A stretch of 64,000 nt of DNA from Nemertoderma westbladi (taxonomy: Eukaryota > Xenacoelomorpha > Nemertodermatida > Nemertodermatidae): NCBI GenBank assembly GCA_032718475.1, contig JAUCBJ010003239.1:1-64000 (forward strand), given 5' to 3'. The notes beneath the pieces are model-generated. The model was not told where the DNA came from and made no database searches. It saw nothing but the letters and a program-made list of their open reading frames with translations. The first letter of the stretch is position 1; each line of letters begins with the position of its first letter. Below, in pieces: positions 20,815 to 30,061 of this stretch. Made by a program: the position numbers and the translations under genes.

Positions 20815-22400
20815 CAAAATCCGAGCACAGAGTTAGAAGCGCATTGGATAGGCGAACATTTCTTGCAGTGAAAGTATTTCCATACCTATTATAGTTTTCG
20901 AGATAGTCAGACGTGAGTAGCAAAAATTTGAATTTTTTTCGGTAAAGTCTGATTTCACCGGTACCTGTGATCCGAAATATGGATTGTGATATATCGTTAG
21001 ATGCGGGTCGACTAACTGTACATTCACATATTTTCAAGGAAAAAATTCGATCAAGAGTTTTCGAAATATTTTCGAATTACCGGAAGCAGACTTTGGACGA
21101 CCATATCTCCGGTACCGGTAGGCTTATTGAGTCGAAATTTTTTTTAATCTACTTAGAACACTCCAGTGAATGTTTTTTAGTTTGAAAGTTTTGCCTCAAA
21201 ATGCTCAGAAGTAATTACGAAAAAACTGATCATTTTGCGATCATGATCTTTTAACCCCCTAGAATTGAACTTTTTTATGGTCAAATTTTGGCTACCCCCC
21301 CCTAATTCGAGGGTGAGGAATCTTTTTGTAATGTTAAGTTTTTTCATACGGTGAACTCACAGGACTTGGTCTCCGAAATAAAACCGAAAACATGATCTTT
21401 CCTGATCATGGCCTGATCAAATCGCTTTTTGAAAATTTCGAAATGCCCAAAAGTTGCCCCTTCTTAATAGAAGTCGATTAGTAAAAAAAAAATCGGGGGT
21501 CTCAAACAAAGTTTTCGAGAAAATCGGGAAAAACCTAAAAACATGATCTTTTATGATCAGGAAGCTGATCTCGAGAACCGGTTGACCGATCGAGCCAATT
21601 TTTTTTTTAATCAACTCAGAATAGACCATTGAACATTTCTTACAATGAATGTTTATTAGAAAAATGCTTAGATTCGATTTTAAATATACTGATCTTTTCG
21701 CGATCATGATCTTGAGTTTTGACCCACTAGACTTGAACTTTTTTATGCCCAAATTTTGGCTACCCCCCATAATTCGAGGGTGAGGAATCTTTTTGTGATG
21801 TTAAGTTTTTCCATACGGTGAACTCCCAGGACTTGGTCTTTGAAATAAAACCCAAAACACGATCTTTTCTGATCGCGGCCTGATCAAATCGCTTTTTGAA
21901 AATTTCGAAATGCTCAAAAGTTGCCCCTTCATCATAGAAGTCGATTCCTAAAAAAAAAATCGGGGGTCTCAAACAAAGTTTTCGAGAAAATTGGAAAAAA
22001 CCGAAAAATATGATCTTTAATGATCAGGTATCAGATCTCGAGAACCGGTTGTCCGATCGAGCCAATTTTTTTTTTCAATCGACTCAGGGCGGTGTTCTGA
22101 ACGTTTCCTACACTAATTGTTTATATCCAAAATGCTTAGTTACGATTTTACGAAGTCCGATCTTTGCGCGATCATGATCTTACGTTTTGACCGGGAAGAA
22201 TTCACTTTTTTTAAAATCTTTTAACGGGAATCATGACTAATGTGGGGTCGCTGAATCTTTTTGTAATGTTAAGTTTTTCGATTGGAGCAAGCCTTGAGTG
22301 TCCGATCCCTGATCAAAACTGATCTTTGCTGATCATGGTCAAGATCATGATCTGATCGCTCCAAAAAAAGTTTTTTTGAATGTAAACCCTATGCTGCCTA
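20815..22400 (+). repeat. GATC-rich satellite with a period near 465 bp
   Basis: The landmark GCGATCATGATCT recurs at 21,237, 21,700 and 22,168, giving periods of 463 and 468 bases. Between them the units share CTACCCCCC, GAGGGTGAGGAATCTTTTTG, CATACGGTGAACTC, GGGGGTCTCAAACAAAG and TCTCGAGAACCGGTTG. A more diverged unit precedes (from about 20,815) and a partial one ends the array. I count roughly 30 GATC sites in about 1.2 kb, where about five would be expected by chance. ORFs across it are not conserved between units. Confidence 0.9.
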
Positions 22401-22765
22401 TCGATTGGCGCCAGTCCCAAGTCCGTAGCATTAGCGGTTCTGGAGATTCCTGCATAGCAACGCGGTTGCTAGGGAAGCGGACATTTTGACTCAAATTGGC
22501 CCTAGGCGGAGAACCGTAGACTTTTTTAACACATTATGTATGGCGAAAAGTTGTCTGGATAAATTTTAGGGGGGGTCTAGGAACATCCTATTGTTCGTTT
22601 TCGCTTAGTTGCTGAGATCCTCTCGTCCCCCAAATCCCATTATTCTATAAAGGCATTCTGCTGGACTAGTTCCGTGGCCGGAATAGTGTTCGGTGTTCTG
22701 CGAACAGAGAACCTAATCGGTTTAGGGCCCTGACCGTCAAGCGGAATTGGGGTGTAAACGTTAAA
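22401..22765. other. Unique spacer
   Basis: No gene recognised. The sequence is less AT-rich than its neighbours. Confidence 0.5.
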
Positions 22766-22987
22766 CAGACACCTGGTGCAGACACCTGGTGCAGACACCT
22801 GGTGCAGACAACTGGTGCAGACACCTGGTGCAGACACCTGGTGCAGACACCTGGTGCAGACACCTGGTGGGTGCAGACACCTGGTGCAGACACCTGGTGC
22901 AGACACCTGGTGCAGACACCTGGTGCAGACACCTAGTGCAGACACCTGGTGCAGACACCTGGTGCAGACACCTGGTGCAGACAGTTA
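22766..22987 (+). repeat. 13-bp minisatellite (CACCTGGTGCAGA)n
   Basis: About 17 nearly perfect copies, with one 4-5-base slippage near 22,867 and two single-base variants. The unit contains CACCTG (an E-box) and the near-palindrome CACCTGGTG. Because 13 is not a multiple of 3 and the unit holds no stop in any frame, all six frames are open; the ORFs are artefacts. Confidence 0.97.
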
Positions 22988-23452
22988 GGCAGACCGGTAC
23001 TGAAATGAATTACACAATAGCCTACATTCGCAGAAAAGCCTTTCTAGAATTATCACTTATGACTACTTATTTGCGTGCATTTTTCACTGGGATTGGCTGC
23101 GTGCGTGTCTAGCGTCGTCTCTTTGATTACGTTGAACCATTGGCAATATACAGAATGTTTTGATTGGACCTATAGGACTAGGAACTTTGCGTGAAAGAAT
23201 ATAATGGTAGAAATCATAACAAATAATACTCATATAACTTATATTTCGGCAGTTCTTTTAAATATGTAAACCTCTACCGGACTGCTGATTCATATACATT
23301 CCTAACATTCCACACCACATTCCAATAATATCCTAATACAGTAATACTTTCGAATTAGTACTTAAATTAAATTTAAGTCACGTGCTGCGCGAAGGCCCCA
23401 CTTCGTGTAGTTTATATACACTATAGGGTGTAATATTATGGTTTTTTTACAG
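22988..23452. other. Unique spacer
   Basis: I see no gene, repeat or RNA signal here. Confidence 0.5.
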
Positions 23453-23454
23453 AA

Positions 23455-23645
23455 GTTCCACCTTGGTGTAGTGGTCGCATTGAATTCCCATCTCCCGTAG
23501 GTCGTGGGTTCGACCCTCACATGGGCCAGGGCAGTTTTCGTTTCGGCACGAATGCTTTAAAGGGACCAGCCAGGGCACATCTCTTCTGCCTTGCATCCTT
23601 AAGTGGAAGCTAAATGAGTACTAGAGTTTCCTGTGGGGAGTAAGT
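23455..23645 (+). repeat. tRNA-derived SINE-like sequence
   Basis: An A-box-like TGGTGTAGTGG (23,464-23,474) and a B-box GGTTCGACC (23,507-23,515) sit at tRNA spacing, as in a Pol III internal promoter. The putative acceptor and anticodon stems do not pair properly, so this is not a functional tRNA gene. A tRNA-unrelated body follows, reaching the LINE tail at about 23,650. Confidence 0.65.
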
Positions 23646-24052
23646 AGTAGTATCGGCATGCTGAATTTCAGCTGCATTTTTAAGAATGCTGTGCCGGCTT
23701 GTCGACAAAATTGCGCCGCCACAACTCCCTATCACCCATGACATTTGCTAGATCATCCGCATCTTCAAGGCCAGTGTCCTTTAAGATGCGTCTCAAGAAA
23801 GTCATGGGCTGTCCACCATGCTTATTCACTCCATGAGGCTGCCAAAGTACCAGATTATGCACTGGCTGGTCCTCACGGCGAAAGCAATGTCCTGCAAAGC
23901 GGAGGCGATTTTGTTCTAGTGTCAAGCTTGGGGGAATCAATAAGACACCTCCAATGTTATATAGTGTCTCGTTGGAGATGTGTGCATTGTACTTGACACA
24001 ATGAACCCGGCGTAGCATTCTTGTGAATGTGCCATCCAGAGATTTGGTGTCC

Positions 24053-25291
24053 TCAGCAGTTAGAGCCCAGCATGGACTCCCATAGAGGAGTACTGGAACT
24101 ACTGGAAGTACTAAATAATCGGACCTTAGGTTTCCGATTAATTCTCGGTGACTTCAAAATCCTGGAAAGCCTATTCAAGGCTGCCCATGCCTTTCCCTTA
24201 CGTATTCGAAGGTCCTCACCTGACTTCCGGATCCATGATCCCAGGTAACAGAAGTCGTCCACATGCTCAAGCATACCATCCTTTGAGCTTATGCTCATCC
24301 GACCAGAGACTTGCTGAGAACTTTCAAAGTTAACTGTCAAAATTTTGGTCTTTCTGGAGTTAATAATAATACCAACACTAGAAGCAGCATGTTCTAATGA
24401 GCTGAGGAGCCGTTGGACTCCCTCTAGTGATTCTGAGAGTACTCCTAAGTCACCAGCAAAGTCTAGATCAATTAGGTACTTGGCAGGATTTCCTCGACTT
24501 CTGGAGCCAGTAGGTGGAGTTATCATCACCCCATCATCATTATGATGATCTAAGGACATGCGTAGAACATAGTCAAACACAATTATGAACAAGAATTGTG
24601 CAAGTGTGTCTCCCTGGAGGACGCCCCATAACACTTCAAATGGTTCTGTGTCACCATCAACAGTAGACACAAATGTTGTCGAACCATCGTATACTGATCT
24701 GATTGCTGCAATAATTTCATCAGGAATCCCATATAATGAAAGTATGCTGAACATACGTGAGCGGGAGACTGAATCAAAGGCCTTGAAGAAGTCAACAAAG
24801 ATTACAGCCAGATGCCTGTCTTTCCTTTTTGATAACTCTTCAATTATCCTTCTCAGTGCCAAAATGGGTTCCATGGTCCCACGACCTTTACGGAACCCAT
24901 TCTGATTTCCACGGAGCAGTCTCTCAATGGGATCCCTGATGCGATTTAATATAATTCTATTGTATAGCTTTGCAGCAATCGAGATCAATGAGATTCCCCG
25001 AAAAGAACCATAGAGTGTTAGGTTGCCCTTCTTGGGAACTGGCACCAACTTATTTGTTTTCATTTCTTGTGGGACTCTTGTTGTTCGGTACATGTCTACT
25101 ATGATGGGATAGATGAGCTTTAAACACTCAGGTATTTTAAAGACCTCAGGGGGAACACCATCTACTCCACTGGCACGATTGGTCTTAATGCTCTTTGCAG
25201 CAGCCTTCACTTCTGCAAAGGAGATATCGCCAATGGGAATATCTGGGAGTACAGACTCAGACACTTTTACTTCTATAAAGTTATCAGGCAA
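24053..25291 (-). pseudogene. LINE reverse transcriptase segment with a mutated catalytic motif
   Basis: The longest open stretch of the LINE, 412 codons. RT motifs in order: AAAKSIKTNRASGVDGVPPE (motif 1), LVPVPKKG, FRGISLISIAAKLYNRII, FRKGRGTMEP, VDFFKAFDS (A), GVLQGDTLAQ (B), DLDFAGDLGVLS (C), then FCYLGSWIRKSG. In motif C the codon for the first catalytic aspartate reads GGT (Gly), which should abolish polymerase activity. Downstream, the residues after about 24,100 are out of frame. An inactive genomic relic. Confidence 0.85.
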
Positions 25292-25367
25292 TACCCTGTC
25301 ATTATTGAGGAGCTTTTCAAAGTGGGCCTTCCAACCATTGAGGCGATCGGCTGGTGATTCAGCCTAA

Positions 25368-25499
25368 CCTTGGTGGTTGGTTGACTTTTCCGCCCAGTAA
25401 GCAAATTGATCGATTTCCATGCCTGGGATGCAACCTTGGTGGTTGGTTGACTTTTCCGCCCAGTAAGCAAATTGATCGATTTCCATGCCTGGGATGCAT
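25368..25499 (-). repeat. 66-bp tandem duplication inside the LINE
   Basis: Two adjacent 66-base copies are nearly identical and encode two runs of SQAWKSINLLTGRKSQPTTK in the minus-strand frame. The length is a multiple of three, so this duplication alone does not break the frame. Confidence 0.9.
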
Positions 25500-26728
25500 G
25501 CCTGTTGTCGTCGTCATCATTGATGGCATCAACATGTTGGTTTATTAGGTCCTGTAGATTATCAGAGTACTGCCTGTTCAGGGACTTAGATGCAGCCTTA
25601 ACTGCATTCTTGGCTGCTGTAGTCCGTTTGAGTCGGGACTCTTTTTGCGCCTTATATAGGTCATTTCGGCAATTCTGGATTTTGTTGTCAGTCCAGGGGG
25701 CCCTTTTCCTGTTTCGAGGGTATACAGGAACTGTTTCTGCAGCTGCTAACTTAACTGCTTCTGTGAAGGCAGTATAACCCTCACAGTGATCTGCCGCCTC
25801 AGAGGCAAGAACCTCATGCCTGTTGCTCAGCTGTAGTGTGAAGCTGGATCTCACACTTGCACACCCACTGTTGCAACAGAGAGGACCAGTCATGCCGCGG
25901 CAAGGCAGGTTTCGTTGTTCTGCTAGCACGCAGACTAAGTCTTACCTTGGCCACAATAAGGCGGTGATCACTGGAGAAGGGTCGAAGTGTAAATGCATTA
26001 CAGTCTTGTATAGAGCTCCTGTATTTCCTACGAAACAGAATATGGTCTATCTGGGACTTGTGACCACTGGGTCCACTATGAGTCCATAGCTTTCCAGTTC
26101 GCTTCTTGAACTGGGTTCCAGCCGAAAACAATCCATTTACAGAGATAAAATCCTTAAGATGGACGGAATTTCGGTTGACACTACTGCTATAGACCCAGGG
26201 CGATGTAGGTGATTGATGCAGACTTGCATTAAAGTCTCCCAGGAGTTTTCCCAAGTTTTCGCCCTACGTGGCTACTTCAGATCTGTTATATTAATCAAAT
26301 ATAAAGTACAGTATATAGGTATGTCAATTCAAAATTCCCGCCACCTAAATTAAGTAAATTAATAATGGAATTATATTGCCCTAAGTAAGTCCTGTAATAA
26401 TATATAAACGAAGAGTTCAATTAGTATCTCTAATTAAATCCTGCACTATTAATATAAGCCAAAAACGCACAATAACGAATCCAACGCAAAGTATCGAAAC
26501 AATTCAAAAATTCCCGTCACATAGAATAGCCCTAAGTAACTCCTGTGGTAAAGTTTCGGATTATACAACGTATTGTGAGTTCCAAGCCCAATAAACCCAA
26601 GTCGTATGTAAAAAAATTGATTTTGAATTTATATTTAAATTTTGAATTAGATTTTTGTCCAAGCTTACATGACGTAAAATAATAAAAGGCGCTTATCGAA
26701 ATTGGTAGTAAAACTTCTGTATACTATC

Positions 26729-26876
26729 TCTAAGTAAATCCCGTACTATAATTATAAAACAAAACGTCCTCTAACGACTTAGTATAACGCGTAGTAACCA
26801 CCCCAATAAAGTAATAATGGAAAATAACATAGCTCTACATAACTCCTGTGGTATCTACTACATATATATTCTACCT
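26729..26876 (+). repeat. Dispersed repeat, copy B
   Basis: Near-identical to 7,378-7,522 in the same orientation. It ends in the AT microsatellite. Confidence 0.8.
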
Positions 26877-26930
26877 ATATATATATACTATATATACTTT
26901 ATATATATATATATATATAGTATATATACC
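26865..26930 (+). repeat. (TA)n microsatellite able to form a hairpin
   Basis: ACCTATATATATATACTA and TAGTATATATACCTAG flank a central TATATA run, giving an imperfect inverted repeat of about 60 bases. Confidence 0.85.
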
Positions 26931-27763
26931 TAGATTTGTTTCCCCGAGTAGAATCGTTCGATCGAGTTTGCAAAAGTCGGGGAATTGTTCCTGGAATCCC
27001 CTCAGTGGTTACGCGGTATATGGGTTTGACCGAAAACCCACCCGTAAGGCTCGTCCCATAATTTACGTTCAAAATGAAAGTTTATCTTCTTCTTCCTTTT
27101 TAGTTATTTCAGTTAATAATATGTAATAATAATTCACCGGTAAATAATATATTTGAATTATGGAAAAACCAAACAGGATGCTAATCGGTTTTCTGCCAAA
27201 GGGCCCCATTACAAATCATTGCATCCTCTCGGGGATTCTGTGCTAATTAATTTTCATCATGAATAATATATTGTTCCTATATAAAACAAGATTGGATTTT
27301 CCTATCTATCTATATTGCATCCTGATTGGTTAACCAAACTTTTCTAGCAATAAGGCACTCCCTACCGTGTCAACCAGGAAGCTATTTTTATTGGCTTGTT
27401 TCTTACGGCGGGCAAGGGCGTCGAACAAAGTCTTACCTTTCTCACAAAGCGGGCGCTGCATGGCAAGTGGAGTATTTCGAAGGGCAAAGGGGGTGCGCGG
27501 TCAAATCCAATGTGGGCGCTAGCGTGTTGTGGACATCTTTCCCCTGCATTGCTGACGGCCTAACGGTCTAGGCTGCCATCTTCCCGATGTTTGGCTGTCC
27601 CAAAGTTGGACCAAAAGAAAACATGTTCAGGAATTTGCAGTATATTTACAGTTTAGCAAAGGATTTATCAAACAGATTAAACAAAGTTTCAACAAGAAAC
27701 CAAAATAAACTAAATAACAACGATATAAGGTATTAGGTATTAGAGGTGATAACCGAAGGCAAA

Positions 27764-27996
27764 CCGGCCTTTTATACTAAAAATCGCACATGGAAACCAA
27801 ACAGAATTTTCCACAGCTTCACATTTGAGCAATAAAGTGCTTTATGCCCTATGATTGGCCCAGCTCATCGTTCAACGCAATCCGGCCCTTACACTAATCT
27901 GGGACATGGAATCCTAACAGAATTTTCCATAGCCTCACATTTGAGCAATAAGATATTTTATGCCCCATGATTGGCCTGGCTCATCGTTCGCTACGT
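27764..27996 (+). repeat. Tandem dimer of about 118 bp
   Basis: 27,764-27,881 and 27,882-27,996 share CCGGCC, ACAGAATTTTCCA, TCACATTTGAGCAATAA, TTTATGCCC, ATGATTGGCC and GCTCATCGTTC, with about 15% differences by eye. No coding signal. Confidence 0.85.
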
Positions 27997-28061
27997 TGTA
28001 CGCTTCTCATTGGTCCACCAATTTGCACCAAATGAAAATAAATGGCCCCAAAATACAAATT

Positions 28062-28138
28062 TCCCGACCGGGATTCGAACTCGTAACCTATCTGTAATGT
28101 AACCAACGCCTTAACCATCTGACCACTACGCCATGAGA
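28062..28138 (-). repeat. tRNA-like sequence, probably a SINE head
   Basis: On the minus strand TGGCGTAGTGG (A-box, 28,123-28,133) is followed by a B-box-like GAGTTCGAATCCC (28,070-28,082) at tRNA spacing. The full cloverleaf is not convincing to me, particularly the anticodon arm. A real tRNA gene with an unusual arm is possible but less likely. Confidence 0.6.
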
Positions 28139-28755
28139 GTACCTAGGGGTTTTATGTGTACAAATATGAATAGGCATATTACATTACTGTAACTTAATCA
28201 AAATGCGTCGGATTTTCGAAAGTTTTTACGTTAAAGTTAAACTACAAATGCTATCTTATAGTGAAATAATTCATCACCGCTCCATGAAAACAGTAAGTAA
28301 GACTGTTTTCACCAATCGAAATATAAAATATTTACAAACTACTTCTAAATCTACTGGTAGGGCCTAAAATATAAAATATAATCACTATCTAATTATTGCA
28401 TACTTAATATTGCAGATACGGCGTAAATACAATCGATCGTACATACAAATACAAATTTACTAATTAACTTTAGTGCCTAAAATACAAAAAGGCTTTCGGT
28501 TATCAAGGTAAGCAAATTAACAAATTAGATCAAGACAAATTAGAATAAATCAAACAAATAATTTCAAATCTCTTTCGATAAATCTTTACATATTGTAAAT
28601 ATACATAATAAACTTCCACCAAATTAAATCAGTCTAAATATAATATAAACACAATGCGCTAATAACTTTAAAATGAGTCTTAAAGGGTCCTCCTGACAAG
28701 CTTAAAAGTTCGTCCTGCTGGTCTGGATATCTTCTCCTGAGCACTAATTGCTAAC
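28139..28755. other. AT-rich spacer to the left of the BEL1 third ORF
   Basis: The place where a 3' LTR of the BEL1 element would be expected on the minus strand. I find no match there to the LTR-like repeats at 38,070 and 43,925. Confidence 0.5.
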
Positions 28756-28775
28756 GGTAGGCTCGCAAGCCTTCC
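28756..28775 (-). repeat. 20-bp palindrome, copy 1
   Basis: GGTAGGCTCGCAAGCCTTCC. The core AGGCT-CGCA-AGCCT is a perfect inverted repeat; the outer GG/CC extend it past one mismatch. It lies 3' of the zinc-knuckle ORF, where a short minus frame would read GRLASLP. Confidence 0.9.
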
Positions 28776-28852
28776 TTTCCATATCTTGCTCCTCCAATCC
28801 CAACATTCAAACATAATGTCCAATATAAATATCCAAATATAATATCCAAATC

Positions 28853-28872
28853 GGTAGGCTCGCAAGCCTTCC
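28853..28872 (-). repeat. 20-bp palindrome, copy 2
   Basis: Identical to copy 1. It lies 14 bases past the stop codon of the 28,886-30,061 ORF, in its 3' flank. Confidence 0.9.
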
Positions 28873-28885
28873 TTCTTCTCGCTTC

Positions 28886-30061
28886 CTATTCCTTCGCTGA
28901 GCGGGCTCGTCCACGTCCTCTAGTGCGATTGGGGGGTGGTCGAGGTCGAACTGGGCTCGGACTTCGGCGTCGAGTCGTCGGTGGTTCCAAAACGCTAGGA
29001 AAGGGGACGACGGGAGTTTCGCACATCCGTCGTGCGCTCAATCCTCTAAATCCTCGTCCGATTCCAACTGTCGGCTTAACATCGGATCGAGTCTCTACAA
29101 CGCTAGGAGGAAGTCGAAAGGGTGGGACTGTTCCGTCCGCTGACACCTCGCTCTCTGACGTCGTTTGAATCCTAATGGGTTCAGGCAAAGCGTATCCTGT
29201 CCCTCCGCGTGGTTCTCTAGCAAGGGAAACCGTGCCCCGAGTCATCCGGATTTGCGACTTCGATGTCGTCCTCTCGGCGACATTGACTATCTTCTTTATC
29301 TCTTGTCCGGCCTTCTGGGCTTTGAGTATACGAAATTGCTGATCATCCTGTGGGTGACGCGTCTTCTCCGCTAACGGCGTGGCCTTGAAGCCAGTCTCAC
29401 GCAAAACGTCGGTCTCGTCTAGAATACACGAGGTTACGCGTTTGTGATAAAATGCGCTCCGGTATGCCCAAGCTATCGAATGCCAGGCTCCTCGATTCCG
29501 CTGTTCAACTCGCAGTTTATCGAATTCTCCGGCGGTAATCCTGTTCACCACAGTTTGAAAGTTCCAAGTATTCTTGTTGTCGGGGTGCACTTGTAAGAAA
29601 TAGTCCCGCACAACCTTGAATCCACTGTCCAATGGCAATATATCCAACACCTCCAACAATTCATCATACTGAGGCATAGCCGATACATATCCTTCCTTTG
29701 ACATTATGAGAGGGTTTACGGCCCAAAATCCCAAATGTGCTCTCATAGGGAAGCGGCGTCGCTGCGTCGATACATGCTCGTCTGCTAGATCCTCCCAATG
29801 GTCGAATAATAGTCGAACGATTTTAACTGACATGTGCTCATAGGGGACGTCTCTAAGTTGACATTCGGATGCCCTATGGCCCTTAATATTACAATAAGTA
29901 CACTGCGCCACGAAACGCCAGCAAGTGTAGAAAGTGTGCGAACGTTGATCCCGCACCAGTTGCATACTAAATCCGGTAGAGATATGTGCTTCGCTCCGCA
30001 CTTCTTTGCGTGATGGCCAGTTGCTCCGCATCTGCCACAAATAGTGTTGGCAGGATACCAA
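28886..30061 (-). CDS. Zinc-knuckle and basic C-terminal part of the BEL1 third ORF
   Basis: A 391-codon frame overlaps the end of the 29,785-32,640 ORF. Its useful part starts at about 29,940, where it takes over from the other frame. It contains a second CCHC knuckle, CTYCNIKGHRASEC (C-x2-C-x4-H-x4-C). A region of about 230 residues follows that I do not recognise. The tail is rich in Pro, Arg and Gly (SPVRPRPPPNRTRGRGRARS), as in nucleic-acid-binding Gag-like tails. The second knuckle continuing where the first frame stops implies a frameshift near 29,925-29,950, by mutation or programmed shifting; I see no classical slippery heptamer. Confidence 0.7.
   Translation of the reverse strand: MVSCQHYLWQMRSNWPSRKEVRSEAHISTGFSMQLVRDQRSHTFYTCWRFVAQCTYCNIKGHRASECQLRDVPYEHMSVKIVRLLFDHWEDLADEHVSTQRRRFPMRAHLGFWAVNPLIMSKEGYVSAMPQYDELLEVLDILPLDSGFKVVRDYFLQVHPDNKNTWNFQTVVNRITAGEFDKLRVEQRNRGAWHSIAWAYRSAFYHKRVTSCILDETDVLRETGFKATPLAEKTRHPQDDQQFRILKAQKAGQEIKKIVNVAERTTSKSQIRMTRGTVSLAREPRGGTGYALPEPIRIQTTSESEVSADGTVPPFRLPPSVVETRSDVKPTVGIGRGFRGLSARRMCETPVVPFPSVLEPPTTRRRSPSPVRPRPPPNRTRGRGRARSAKE

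Larger units (their letters stand above)
23646..26265 (-). mobile_element. 5'-truncated RTE-like LINE (endonuclease and reverse transcriptase)
   Basis: Read from 26,254 downwards. The C-terminal half of an APE-type endonuclease comes first (GDFNA, SQIDHILF, SSDHRLIVAKV). An Arg/Lys-rich connector follows. The reverse transcriptase holds FVDFFKAFDS (motif A) and GVLQGDTLAQ (motif B), but FAGD stands where the catalytic FADD should be. The C-terminal region has SLDGTFTRMLRR, RFAGHCFRRED and MGDRELW. The frame is shifted at about 25,860, 25,350 and 24,100. The 5' end, including the first endonuclease motifs, is missing, as usual for LINEs. The 3' end has a short ACT-type tail. Clade assignment to RTE rests on the endonuclease and C-terminal motifs. 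Confidence 0.85.
26266..27763. other. Non-coding region with a dispersed repeat and a (TA)n tract
   Basis: Diverged repeats of CCCTAAGTAA(C/G)TCCTG lie at 26,380-26,560, the dispersed repeat at 26,729-26,876 and an AT microsatellite at about 26,865-26,930. The 81-codon ORF at 27,326-27,571 has no recognisable features. Confidence 0.6.

Noticed and set aside
20810-21972. ORFs of 60-117 codons in the GATC-rich satellite
   Set aside because: Not conserved in frame between the 465-bp units.
22640-23112. Overlapping ORFs reading SAPGVCTRCLHQ and related repeats
   Set aside because: A 13-bp unit without stop codons in any frame opens all six frames. No flanking coding signal.
23455-23530. Functional tRNA gene
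   Set aside because: A and B boxes are present, but acceptor and anticodon stems do not pair.
27326-27571. 81-codon ORF
   Set aside because: No domain, repeat or context support; one open frame of this size is expected by chance.
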